In this document: positions 48,301 to 61,800 of the stretch, in pieces
Layout of the letters: every line of letters begins with the position of its first letter
How positions within the stretch are numbered: the stretch's first letter is position 1
From: Undaria pinnatifida
Taxonomy: Eukaryota > Sar > Phaeophyceae > Laminariales > Alariaceae
Reading direction: 5' to 3'
Length of the DNA: 64,000 nucleotides
NCBI GenBank assembly: GCA_012845835.1
Contig: JABAKD010000009.1
Coordinates: 7,281,413-7,345,412 of the forward strand
Notes under the pieces: model-generated
Told to the model about the DNA's origin: nothing
Seen by the model: the letters and a program-made list of their open reading frames with translations, nothing else
Database searches by the model: none
Translations under genes and position numbers: made by a program

Positions 48301-51300
48301 CGATGCCTCTTTCAGAAATGCGCGTTTCAGAAATGCACCCGGGCTCGTGTTTTTCGGAGAAAAATATCGTGAAATAAACTTCTGGGGCCCAGGTGCATAC
48401 ATTACGCAAACAGAATAAGTGTGGTTTCGCCAACCAACCGTCCAGTCCAGCATTGTCACGCAAAAGTACGAGCAGGGTCGCGCAACTCTTTGCACGGTGG
48501 CTAGGACGCTACACCTGCCATCATGCCATCCAGCAGCCCGCGTTTCTTCGTGTGACAAATGCCGCAATCGTCATTTTTATTCGGCAGTTTTTCTCGCTCA
48601 AGCCTCTAATTGGTGTGGGGAGATTATTATTATTTTGGCCGTTTTTAACAAAAAAAGGCCTGAAAGAAACATCTCTTGGCCGCCAAAAACGTCACATAAT
48701 ATTGAATGACACACCTCCTTCCTCCTGGAAACAACAACGACAACAACAGCAGTGTTTTTCTGTTTTTTTTTTCAAAAGTCTACCCTATCTATAGGAATAA
48801 CTCGCTTACCAGTAGCGAAGAGGAGGATGTCTCTAAAAGAGTCCTCGTAGTTGTCGCTATCCACGTCGTCGACGTCGTCCACGGCCTGTCCGTCTATCGT
48901 AAAGTCCTGGAGGAAGGAGGAGAAGAGAAGGAGGAGGAGGGGGGCACCAAGCGTACGAATAGAAGAAAAGAGGTTGTCTTCTTTCAAGTTGTTCCTGAAC
49001 GAATAGAAGGAGCGGTTATTTTTGTTTTAAGTTGTTCCTGATCCACTATAATAAACTAGGATACTTCACAGTTCAGTTCGATCAGTACCGCTGCGGAGGG
49101 CGCGCAGGTATTATTGTTGGCTTGCTTTGATCGCGGATGCGATGTAGTGGCAGAGATGTTTCTTCACGACGCGGCCATGGGTCGTTTTAGAGACGGCATC
49201 AGCGTAGTAGGTGCCGAGACGAGCTGGAGGCTACTCCGACAGCACGGTCGCGTACAATCTGTCTGCCCGATATAGCATGACAACTAACGTTTGTCGCAAG
49301 GAAGGGTGACCGCGTGACCGACCGACCGACGGCGCGAGCGACGACTGACCGCGATCCAACACCGCCAACTGATGTCAACCGAGGGACGAGAGGTCGATCG
49401 CCCGATCGCCCGACCGAACACTCCCGGTAAAAAGACAACTCGACGACCTGCATCATCGTCATCATCCACAACAACAGCAGCAACGACAGCCACAACAGCA
49501 ACATCATCACTCTGTTTCACTCACAGACGCCCTCCGATTTCAATGCTGCGCGGATCGCAGAAGATCCGCAACAACGAACTATGTTTGTTTATGGAGTGTA
49601 CAAGCAAGTACACGTAGAGTAGTGTACTACAGCACACCTCTATTAACAACGAAAATCAAACCCAAGATATATACCAGGGGTACTATACTACAAAATTCGC
49701 TCACGGGCCGGATTTCTTCGTTGGAGAGCTCTGAGGAGGTTGTATTCAACATTTAACGTCGGCATATGGCGGCTCTCAAATACGTTTCTTTCGTTCCCCT
49801 GTCAACACCAACCAGCCAGCCTTTTCGTCATAAAAATAACCTGTTTCTTGCGGTAGTCTGTATCACTCGTCCTGTCCTGTCCCGCACAGTCTTACAAACG
49901 CTGAGCGAGAAGGGGAGGGGGGTTGTCGCGTACTTGCTATTTTATACTGCTGTAGGACGCATTTTTACCGCTGTATCCTGTCATCCCTACCATGGATCAT
50001 TTAATGTAAGTATAGGATTTGGTGAGGCCTCCTGCGCCGCCCCGTCGTCCCGCCCCGTACTTCCTTGTGACGTTGGGCTGTCTTCGTGTAGTCGACCACT
50101 GGTCAGGCGCGGGACTGTCTCACCCAAAAATTCTTGGCATTAAACCTTTCGTGCACACGCTGCGAAACATTTCCGAAGCTCAGGCGACAACGGCAAGTCG
50201 CTCGCGTTCGCGTAGCTCTGGCCGCGTGTTCTCTTGCTACACCGAGCCCTTTTCCGCTAGAAGAGGCGGCCCCGATCGATGAAGTAGTACTTGGCTACCG
50301 ATTCCGTCTTTCAACCGCCAATTTCCATGATCTCAGCCACCGCCGTCCCGGGCAGCGATTCGGCTGAGGGCGCCTCCCACGCGGAAGGAGTGAATCGTAG
50401 AATAGTTCGGCATCTCCGCCCGTCCGTAAGCGGGCTTGCAAGGCGTCTGTCACACGGGCGGCGGGGAGCGGCAGGTTACCCCGGCCCCTTCCGGCCGTAA
50501 CTACGAGGGACAAGTGCCCCGCGGTCAAGTGCCACCCCATCCGCTGTGCAGCCGAGATGTATGCCGAAACTCTCCGGAAAGGGCAAATCGCCGGGTAATC
50601 CCGGTCTGCCAGTCAGTGCCACCACGGCCCCACGATGAGAAGATCTTTACTTGAGCAAAATAAGTCAGGAGACACGGCACTGGGGGGCCCCCCCCCCCCC
50701 CCCCCTTGACCGACGACAAACTTTTCCAGTACAATAATTTCCCCTTGACTGGGACGGCAAACTACTAGGCTCTGTCATGGAACGATCATCGATTTGACTC
50801 CTTTGACCGCTGGACGTTTTCCCTCTTCTTGGCTTGAACGTCTCCCATGCCTTTCTGAGGCAAAAACTTATTTGGATGAACCATTTTATGGTCTAGGTAT
50901 ACAGCACAAAATACATACGGAGAGTGAAATAATAAAAACTTCCGATGTTTTTTTTTTTGGGGGGGGGGGTTAACCCCTGTACAACTGGAAACCCGTTTTT
51001 CGGGACAAAATTACTTAGATTTAGTATAGGGAGGGGTTCGGGGGCTCTAAAGGGGTTAAGGAGCCCTGGTGTCATTCATTGTAGTAGAAAAACGTTTTTT
51101 TTTTGTTTTTGTTTGCTGTCACAAAAACGCGGTGTGTGAGTCGTAGAGCTGTAAAACTCTTTCCAGCAAAAAAAAAGCCTAAAAAATTGGAAAAAAAGCA
51201 GCACGTATGTTCTGTACGAACCTGAATAGTGTAGTAGTCGTGCATGACTTGAAACACCCTTGCCTCTTCTCCCGTGCCACGCAGAACCACGTTATCCCTG

Positions 51301-52660
51301 TCGCTAGTCCCTCCGGCCGCTTCAATAGTGATCCTCGCGCCTTTGGTGCCGTCCACCTAACAACGTAAAGTACACGCAAGCGAGCAAGCAAGCAAGATTC
51401 GAAAGAAGGAGAGGGAACATTTTACTAGAGCCGTGTGTCGGGCGGGCAGGGTTTCACGACGAGTAAACTATTCGCTAGGTGCCCGTCAATCAACGAACTG
51501 ACTTCAGTCGGTAAGTCGCCTGGCGAAGCCAGCTGATGGCCAGCCGACTTGCCGACTTAAAGCAGGCGAAGCAAGCCAGAATTAGCCACACCTGTCCGAG
51601 GGTAAAAAGCGCCCCCCCCTCCCCCCACCCAAGCACAAAATGCCTCCACACAATCCTTCCCAGATATACGAGTAGCAAATCGAACAGTCGAGACCTCCGG
51701 GAAACGACTAACTATTAGTCCGACCCATTAACTACTTGGTGCCGGTTCACAGCTCTTACGGCATTTTGCTACAACAATATATATAGGCTATACTTTCTTT
51801 CCATCCCATTTATTATCCTCGCACTACTCTCGCCCTCCCTCCCAGTAGTAACTCAGATCCGGGGTCACATAGCGGGCCCTCCTCCCCCCTCCCCCCTCCC
51901 CACTACGGTACGTGCCTTCATTTTATCGCGAGAAGAATTCAGCATTTTTTTTTCCCCTCGTCGACTCGCATCGAATTGTACCTACTGTACCCACGCTGCT
52001 AGGCGATCTCAGCAGTTAGTTGTTGTTGATCCTTTTTTTTTGCGTTCTTGCGAATATTTTCAAAATCTCGCCACGGTGTGACTCGAACTCAAGGACCAAC
52101 GCTAGTAGTGTTCGAGGGTAACCACTAGGTAGACCACCGGGGCGACCGCCAATTATAATTCGTTCACCTTTTTTGTTTTGTCTTCCGAGGGGCAGGCTTT
52201 TTTTTTCTTCTCTTTTCTTTTTTTATCCTCCGGCGGATGGGAGAAAAAAATAAACCTTAAGCTCACCACACTTCCACGTATTTTTATACGCGTCGTGTGT
52301 CGATTTAACTCAGTTGCTTTCGCAACCCAGCGCTAGCTGGCGCGTCCTTCGGATCCCACTGTAGCGATAGCGTGAGCTGTCCCTATCAGCGGTCCTCGCA
52401 ACAACCCACGGTAGCGCAAGCTGCCGTTGTATACGGATGCGTGGGTCCGTCGACCCGGCCTGAGGCTCTCTACATAATACCACCCAAAACAAACACCCTG
52501 AACAAAAGCGAAAAGACCAGGACTACGACACGGCCGTGGGGGTGCCCCCCGTTTTTTCTCCACCCTCACGAGCGACTCTGCGCCGCCTCACTGACGAGAA
52601 AAATGATTTAATTTAGGCGATTTTTTCTATCCCTAGAAATTCCATCGCGGACTCACATCT

Positions 52661-52701
<41 letters not shown>

Positions 52702-52785
52702 AAAAAAAAAAATCGGGGCGAAAGCTTCATTTTTTAGAGAGTCCCCCATATCCCTCCCTGATACTAACTTCAAGTAAATTTGTCC

Positions 52786-52825
<40 letters not shown>

Positions 52826-55800
52826 GGCTTTCCAGTTGTGAAGGCGTTAAGAAAAAACAAAAAAAAAAGGTCCCGAAAAGTGATACCCTTACCGCGGCTT
52901 TGACCGAAAAAAAGTGCCGTATTCGACGATGTGAGCCATCCCATCGCTCTTCGGTCCGAAACAAGATTGTCGCCCTCGCTTGAGGGGCTATAGCTAGCTA
53001 GCTACAACATTAGCTTTAGAATATACCACCCCCCTCCCCCCCCCAAAAAAGATGGATTTTGGGATACAGCAACCGAAAGCGTGTCATCCCCGATGAGCGC
53101 CATCCCAGCTCGCCTTCGGTTTCGAACCAGAACATGTTCTTTGTTCACCAAAAAATGCAAAAAAAAAGGTGTTTCAACGGCTTGGGCACCGTGCGTTAGT
53201 TTGTTGGTCTAACAACCGAGGCCGAAGCCACGGTAGCCCCCACCCCCCCGCCCGAGGTACCCCCCTTTCTCACGAGCGACTCCGCACCTCACCGACGACG
53301 ACTTAGCAAGTCAGTTGAGGTTCTGTTTTAGGCGCGGCGTAGCGTATCCAACCCATACAATAACCCCGTTGCGGTTTTCTATCGCGAAAACTAACAAGAA
53401 ACTAGAAAAAAAAAAATAGCACGAAAACTTAACATTGCTGCAGAAGAAGGAAGGAAGTGAGGGGCCTGGGGGTCACTCGCGCGAGTGACCCCCGAGCTCC
53501 ACTGCACAAAAAAAAATAAAAAAAAACGGCCCCAAAAAGTGACTCCCTTACTGTCGTAGCTATGGGTTGGCCCCGTTGACTCCTTCCTGGTCTTGAGGAG
53601 AAACACGGTACAATTAATTGAATATTTTTTGGTCGATTTAAAGCGCGCCGTTCTTGTCGTCCGCATAGTCAATAATAGTGCGATTATGTCAGGGATGTTC
53701 ACGGGTCGGGTCGGTTCTCGCGGGTCGGGCCGATTCAGGGCGACCCGACCCGTCCCGTCCCCGTCCCGTGAGATGTCCACTCTCCTGGCCCGACCCGATC
53801 CGTGAGACTTCGACCACCTGACCCGACCCGACCCGACCCGACCCGACCCGACCCAACCCGACCCGACCCGACCCGACCCGACCCGACCCGACCCGACCCG
53901 ACCCGACCCGACCCGACCCGACCCGACCCGACCCGACCCGACCCGACCCGACCCGCGAGATTTGGAATACTTCCTTACTCGACCCGCGGGTCGGATCGTT
54001 ACGCGTGAACAACCCTGGATTATTTGAGCTAGACATAGAGGGACCGAATCATCAAACCTGTGACGGCTGGAGCTACGCCGTCTACAGCAGAGAGGTTACC
54101 ACTCCAGCGACCACGACGACAGCATTTCCTCCACCATACAGCACAAACAAGGGCGTTTTCCATCTTAAGGCATCATGACGTGAAAAGTGAACTGGAACTC
54201 ACCGACCTTTTTTTTTTTTCGAGCAAAATCCCCGAAAAAATAACTTTCCCCAGGTTCCAGACGGTAGACTGGACAACGTTTTCCCGAGTGGATATTCATT
54301 ACGGAGTATTTTTTTGCGCTTGCCACGTCTGACAAATGTGCAGGCGGCACGATGAGCTTCAACGTTGATCACTCATAGCATTCCCGACACAAAGAAAATA
54401 CCCCGTAGGCAAAAGGAAGAGCTATGCACAACGTATCCTTGGGTTGTCGTGGTCAATAATTATTACGCAGGCGGTTTCTTTTGGTGCGATGTTACGTGGT
54501 CGATGAGAATTTTACGTTTTTATTGCAGTAACGTGCCATATGGTTTCGGTTTATCACATGATTGAGTGAGTGGAAATACCAAGTAAGTGGATGCAGCACG
54601 GGACGGGTGCTGGCAGACTGGTAGAACACGCGTACAGACAGTGGCCTGTTGCTAAATTGATGGTGTAGCTGATCAGCACCTCCTACCTGCTGGACCAGGT
54701 AAATAAAGCAGTAACGAAGTATAATTCGTGTTGGTTGATCAGTTCCTTGTGTCAGTGTCGTTTTTTGTTGCTGCCACGTTATATACTATCTTGCTAACGC
54801 GGCGCTTGCGCTGCCGGGGTTGTAACGAAGACCACTGATAGGGACAGCTTACGCTATACCTACAATGGGACCCGAAGGGTGCGCCAGCTAGCGTTGGGCT
54901 GCGAAAGCAGCTGAGTTAAATCGACACACGACGCGTATGAAAATACGTGGAAGTGTGGTGAGCTAAAGCTTTATTTTTCCCCATCCGCCGGAGGATGGAA
55001 AAAAAAAGAAAAAAAAGTGATGGCCATCTATTCTGGGTCTCAGTGTGGAAACCCGGTCCGCTTCGTACACACTAGCGCAATAGAGTTCAAAGCAATTCGC
55101 AAGGACATGTGTCACGCAGCTTGCAATAGTAGTGCTGAGTATCGATCACTCAACTGGTCGAACTCGCATCTGACGTATTTGATGAAAAAAAAAACTGAAT
55201 AAATAAACAAATACGCACGTAGCATACCAGGTGCCAGTTTTCAACACGCAATCATGCTGAGTGAGACTCGACCACTCAACTGGTCGAACTCACAGCTTGC
55301 GTATTTGATGAAAAAAAAAAACTGAATAAATAAACTGATACAGCCCGTAGCATACCAGGTGCCAGTTTTCAACACGACGAAATCTGGCATTGAAAAAAAA
55401 AACAAAAGTCCAGCTCACTTTGGTCTGGAGATCCTCGAAGTAGTTGCCGTTCTCAATTTGAATCGTGTCCCCGGCGGAGACGCGGTCGAGGGCATCCTGT
55501 CGACGACGAGGTGGAGGGAGAGTCAATTTTCAACGCGTTAACAAGAGAGCGCCCGCATTCATTTATGTTGAAAGGATTGTGAGCCGTCCCACTCTTGTAG
55601 CGGATGGGGCAGAAAGTTCTGAGCTCCTACCACGAGTGAGCTCTACAGTTCACCCGACGCGTTGCCTTCCAAGACACTCGAGACATCCAAGACGTTCGTT
55701 CGCGCAACCCCACCTCAAACGCTTCTATGGGTTATTTAACAGTCCTTAAATCACGTACTGTACTTGTTAACTCGCCATTCTACCCGGCAGGTCCACTCTA

Positions 55801-58800
55801 ACTACTCGAGAAGCTCAAAACCGGTCAGAAAAAACGTTTCACCCGCAAGAGGCGCAACTACCCACCGTGGGACGGCCATTGTGTGCTCTTGTGGTGGGAA
55901 TATACCATTAATACCCCCTCCCCCCCCCCCCCCCCCTCCCCCTCTCAACGTATTGCGGCCGGTTCTTGGAAGGGTGCAGTTCACCCTTCATGCGACTCGC
56001 CCTACAGCAAAAACGAACTATTATGCTCGTAAAATTACTTGGACTAACCGTCAGTTCTGCGCGCACTTTCTCATCATGTTAGGAGTTCAGAAACTTCTTA
56101 GAAAGTGCAGGGTGGGGTGGATAGGGGGGAATTTTCAGGCAGTGGCTCGGGGTCGCTCACGCGAGAGACCCCCTCCCCCCTGTTCCTTGCGGTCTTAACC
56201 CCCCTTTTTTCAAAAGCCCCAAAATCCCTCTCTATACTAACTTCAAGTAATAACGCGAGTGACCCCCCCCCGCCCCCTGCTCCTTGCGGTCTTACCCCCC
56301 TTTTTTTAAGAGCCCCAGAATCCCTCCGTATACTAACTTCAAGTAAATTTGTAAAATAAAAAAAAGGGTTTCTAGTGGTAAAGTGAGAAAGGCGTTAACC
56401 TTCCGTGCTGTTGTTATAACTGTGCGATGATATCAGCCCGCACTGGAATGGTAGGTATCCATGCTGTATTCATTCATACTCCGGAGTACTTGTCTTCCAG
56501 CAAAACCAACGTTCGTTGTCGTTAATTGGTAGAACACACGCAGGAGTCATCTGGATCATGGTATACATTGCGAGTTGTTGATTAATTAGCAAGTACTAGC
56601 AGCAGCAGCAGACCGTTTTTGGTATTTTAGTTGTCGTTTATCGATGCAGCACTTACAGCCCCGCGGCGTCTATATATTATAGCCTATATATACAAGATGC
56701 TACGCCGCGCCACAAAACAACAATAATTGCCTAAATAAAGTTTTTTTTTTCTCGGTGCGAGGTACACAGAAGAGTCACTCGTGCGAGTGGCTCAAACCCG
56801 GTAGTATATGAAAGAAAGGGCACCCCCTCCAACAACAACAACAACAACAACAACAACAGCGGCAGCAGTAACTAGTAGCCTTGCTTGGTCTACCATGTGC
56901 AATAAATACTATCATACCAGCTGACATAAATAAATGCGCTTTTTTTTAAACTATTAAAGTACCTGGTAGCTGTATGTACGTAGGGGAGATCCTCGGGGCA
57001 TTTGACATTGTCCGGACCTTGTCGCCGTGTTATTAAGGTATTAGTGGGGTAGTATTAGGCATTAGTCCGTTTCACCACTTGCAAAAGGTTAGCTAATGAT
57101 AGCTTGCGCCAAACGAACCCCTCTAACCCCCCCCCCCGCCCCCCCCTAAAACGGCGGGATAGCAGGGTCGGCCGGATATACGGGCGGACATGTCAATGTC
57201 CAAGCGGTTTCATTTCCTGGGAATACCGGGGAGAGTATTTTTCAAGTTCGACATGTATGTGGGGAAAGCCTGAAAAAGTTTACTATTTTGTGGATGGTGG
57301 GATTTGAACCTACGACCCAAAAAACTCATGGTCCTGCCGACGACGCCATCTGTTAGGAGTATTGGGCGGGGACACTGAGTGTCTGTCCCCTGCAGGTCTG
57401 CCAATTGAGTAGGTCCTCGGAGAGTACTCACTTTCCTAGCCTTCGCGGAGACGTAGCTTTATTCGATCCCACCAGGGCCCCCCGGGGGAGAAGGCTTCTG
57501 ACATCGGAGGCACGTGCCTCCGACCTATTTCCTGACTATCCCGAATATAAAACGCCAACCTTATTTTGCGAAACCCATCCAAATTATCTCAATTTAGATA
57601 ATAACAGGCCTTTCGAGGCCATATCTTACCAACCGTTAGCCACTATAATACAGCAGGTTTGACGCTTCAAAGCAAATGCTTCGAAGTGTTTAGTGAAGAC
57701 CATTTTGAGTCGGCCGGATCGGGATGCCGTGGCTTGGAAAATACCACTCAGTTATATCCATAGATTGATTGAGCCGGTTACAGGATACCTGGTGCCAATT
57801 AGCCAAACAGAGTGCGTGGTAACTTATCTAGCTTAGGAAGCTTAACTCTTATCTGCCACCAAAAGTAAGCACTCACTTTTAATGTGTGGCGATTTTAAGA
57901 AACTACGAAACTGAAGGACTCGTAACGGAATTCGGAAATAAATGCGAAATTACGAAATTACGACACTGCTCGCCATATTTCGTCATTCACTTACACTGTA
58001 GACTAAGTAGCTGTTTGTTGGTTATTATAAAAAATGAAAATATACTCCAGCTGTGAGATCGAAGATTTCGTCGAAACTCATCTTTGCAAGCTGTGTGTGA
58101 TACTCCGATCGCGCGTATTACGGGTTGTGTGTCCTCATTAAGGATATAGGTCGGCGACTCCCCTTACAGCTACAGTGTAGCTATCAGGGTCAACAGGGTG
58201 ATTTTAGTCAGTCTGTACGCGGAAACTATAAAACCCGTTTCTGAGGGGGACAAAATCGGACAGCTGTAGAGGGAAATGTATCCTTTTATCAAGTGAATCC
58301 TGTAAGTCGAATAACCGGTGAGCGGGGGGGCGGAGTTTTGAAGGACGTGGGGGCCTGGTTTTGATCAAAAGCGAGCGGGGTTGGAGGGGGGCGGAGGGGA
58401 AAGGGGGGGGGGGGCGGACGGGCGGGCAATTTGTGCGTGTAAACTATAAATCCTTTCAAGGGGATAAATCTGACGGTTTTGGGGGAAAAAAAAAAAAAAA
58501 AAAAAAATGCACTAGTTTATCATGGGGGGGGTTGGGGCGGGGGTGGGGCGTGTGGGGCAGCTCAAATATGTGCGTGGAAACTATACATTATTTTGAGGGG
58601 ATAAATGTGACGGTTTTGGAAATAATGCATCAGTTTATCATGTATATCCTGGGATAAGTCGTACAATCAGTGAGTAGAGAGAGGGTGGAGTGTTCGAGGG
58701 GGTGGGGTTGGGATGGGTTGGGGGGGGGGGGGAGGTGGGGGGTGGGGGCGGGGGGGGGCGGGGGGGGGGGTGGGAGGGGGCGGGGGGGGCGGGGGGGGGG

Positions 58801-61800
58801 GGGGGGGGGGAGGAAGGGTTTTAGGTGAGGGGTTTGTTATACGTGTGGTTTTAGGTCTAGGCGATGGTGCGGGTAATGGGGAAGAAGGGGGCGTTCGGGG
58901 TGGGGTGGGGGGGGAAGCAGCGGCATGGATGGCTCTCGAAAGATAATAAGGTGATATCCTGTGCGTGAAGTGTTGATTAATCTGGCGGATTTCGATATTA
59001 GGTGGGGCGTTTGAGCAAGGGAGAGCGAGAGGGGGGGGGGGGGGGGGGGGATTTTTTGGGAGGTTTAGGTCACAAATAATATTCAAATACACTTCGGCTG
59101 TGAGATCAAAGATATGTAGGGGCTTGTTATACGCGTGGTGCTAGGTCTAGGCGATCGTGCGGGTGGTTGGAAAAGAGGGGGCGTTGGAGGGGTTTTTTTT
59201 GGGGGGGGGGCTGGGGGGAAAAAAATTGAAAACTACGTCATGGATGGTCAGAAAGATAATGACTGGCTATTGTGACGAATAATACCAGCTACCTGCTTGG
59301 TAGCTGTGTTGCTTTGTGAAGGTCTATACACCTGCTTTTCTTTCCTTTCCTTTATCTTCTTTTCTTTGTTTCTTTTTTTCTAATTGATTTGCGTCTGCCG
59401 TGCGTATGGTAGTGATGGGTACTACGTGCAATATATACTTGGTAAAATCTTCCTTGGGTGGCAAGCGGTATAATAGTCGGTTTTTCCAGGCGCGAGTAGT
59501 GAGACGTATGCACCAGTATGGACCTGGCACATACATCGTAGGCTGACTCATGATTCCACTTTTATATGTTTCTGGTGGAGGCATGAATTGCGTCAGCTAG
59601 CTGTGATATAGTCGATGCGTGTACCACCTTTGGTATGTGTTTTTCCCTGGCGTATTCCTCAGCTCCAGAATGACTGGAGCCTCTCCTGTGACCACGGACT
59701 TGACTATGCGATTTAATGTGAGAACGACAACACCTGGGCCATATCTGTCTTATTATCTGTCGCTGTGGTGGTCTTACACTGCGCAAATAAATGACACGGC
59801 ATGCATACCATGCAGTGGTACCGTTTTGACGTGTTTTCCTTGCTTTTGGGCTACTATACAGAGAGGACAGCCTTTCAATTTCACCCGATACTTTCGATCC
59901 CGTTCACCCTTCACTCTCTCTCCTCCATCGCGTAAACTACCATCTATAATCTGCGTTTTTCTTTATTTCGGTGCCAACCGGGGTGTCAGGTGGGCATGAT
60001 GCATGTGAGGTTATATCGATACCGCCGCGGCTTACCACCGCGTCTGCTGACACGCACATTCGAACTCCGTGCGAAGCTATAGCACAGTGCTCGATAGATG
60101 CATGCATACACAAGTAAGCATGTGCGTAGAGTTTGCGCTGTTGGTTGCTTGTGACTCAGAGGCAACGAACGGTCGCTTTTGACGATGATACAGACAAAAA
60201 TGGACATGTAGTCTACGTAGCAATACGCCGTGTGCTACCCTGCCGACCTATATCCTTAATGAGGACAGACAACCCGTAATACGCGCGATCGGAGTATCAC
60301 ACAGCTTGCAAAGACGAGTTTCGACAAAATATTCGATCTCACAGCTGGAGCGTGTTTCAAGTTTTTGTAATATACTAGACTAGACTATAGACTACCCATG
60401 ACGAAAGTTTCGACAAAAAAATATCTTCGATCTCACAGCTGCTGGAGTTTCATTTTTATTTTTTACTCCGTATATCATAGACTATACCCACGGCGGTAGC
60501 AAACACCAGGATACCAGAGGTAGATGCAGTTTTACGGAGCCATCATACTGCTCAAGATCCTATTAGAAGCACAATTTCCCGGCCCATCTCCTGAGCTCCC
60601 GCAAGCTTGGTTCTGGGGCAGCCTTACTTCGCCCCTAACACATCATCATGCTGTCGTGTACCTCTGACATTTATGCGCACGCTCGCTTTCGATTCGTCCG
60701 TTTCTCTATTAACAGCAAATTAAAAATAATTCCACAAGGAAGGGCAGGCATCTTTTTTTTTTTCTAATGGCTCTGACGGCGGCTACTTGGGGCTCTCTGT
60801 GTCCCCACATCAATAGTCTAACCTTACATACTCACTCGTTTTATGGACAGTAACAGTAGTAGTCTATAGTCTAGTCTAGAGCAGCCAAAAAGTAACGGCT
60901 GCGATATCTATTTTCATTGTGTACCAGCGCCGTCGGATAGTGCTCGAAACGGATGCGGCGTGGTACTACAGCAGTAATAGTGTAGTTGTGTACATAATAT
61001 ACTGCAGCAGGCAGAGTTCGCTTGGCACGGCGCAGCGGGTTGAGTTTTGCGTCCCTCACGCGCACAGCTAAGACCCACGGGTTGCGTCTTTCCTTATTAC
61101 GGTATTCGCTATAAGCCCGCCGCTCTCGCATTTCTACTATATATATACTGATTGTCAGCATCTTCGCCAGTAGGAATAATAGCAGGAGGAATGTAATCAT
61201 TACCGCGCCATCACACTGTTAATATCAATCAATACCACTCACTGCTGTTGATAGTTTACTCATCGTTTCACGACGAGAACCCACGCACGATGGCCCCTCT
61301 ACACGGACGCGGTCGTTCATTAATTTTATGTCCAAGCATCATCACCACGATTGATTGTATCACTCTTACGCATCATACAGCGTTGTTGCAGCATCTTGAT
61401 TGAGAGGACTGTTGCAGCATCTTGATTGAGAGGACGTAGGCTCGCTTGTTGTGTAAATGACACGGACCATCCATCCCGTCCCTTGCAGTAGTACTGCCCG
61501 GAAACAACACCATTAATTAGTAAGTAGGATTTATTCCAGCATCCAAACAGAGCACATGGCATGCTGTGTACGTACTGCGGAACAGGAGAAACTTGCACCG
61601 TGCTCGTCGGGATATTACCGAGCACACGAAACGATATGGAACTTGTTTCGACCTTCCATATGATACGACGACAACGCAGTGTACCTCGATAACATCTCTG
61701 CCGCACACAGTTTTTGCCCAAAGGTGTGTTGTTGTTGTTGCCAAGACGATATATATATAATGTACCTGTAGCAGGATTGCTTCTTATCCGAACCCTGATA

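Noticed and set aside
58667-59092. Minus-strand proline-rich frame of 141 codons.
   Set aside because: It is the complement of the poly-G array in an intron.
59619-59999. 126-codon plus-strand frame with several hydrophobic segments.
   Set aside because: It lies in intron 1 of the beta-helix gene on the opposite strand, with no recognisable family and no splice context.
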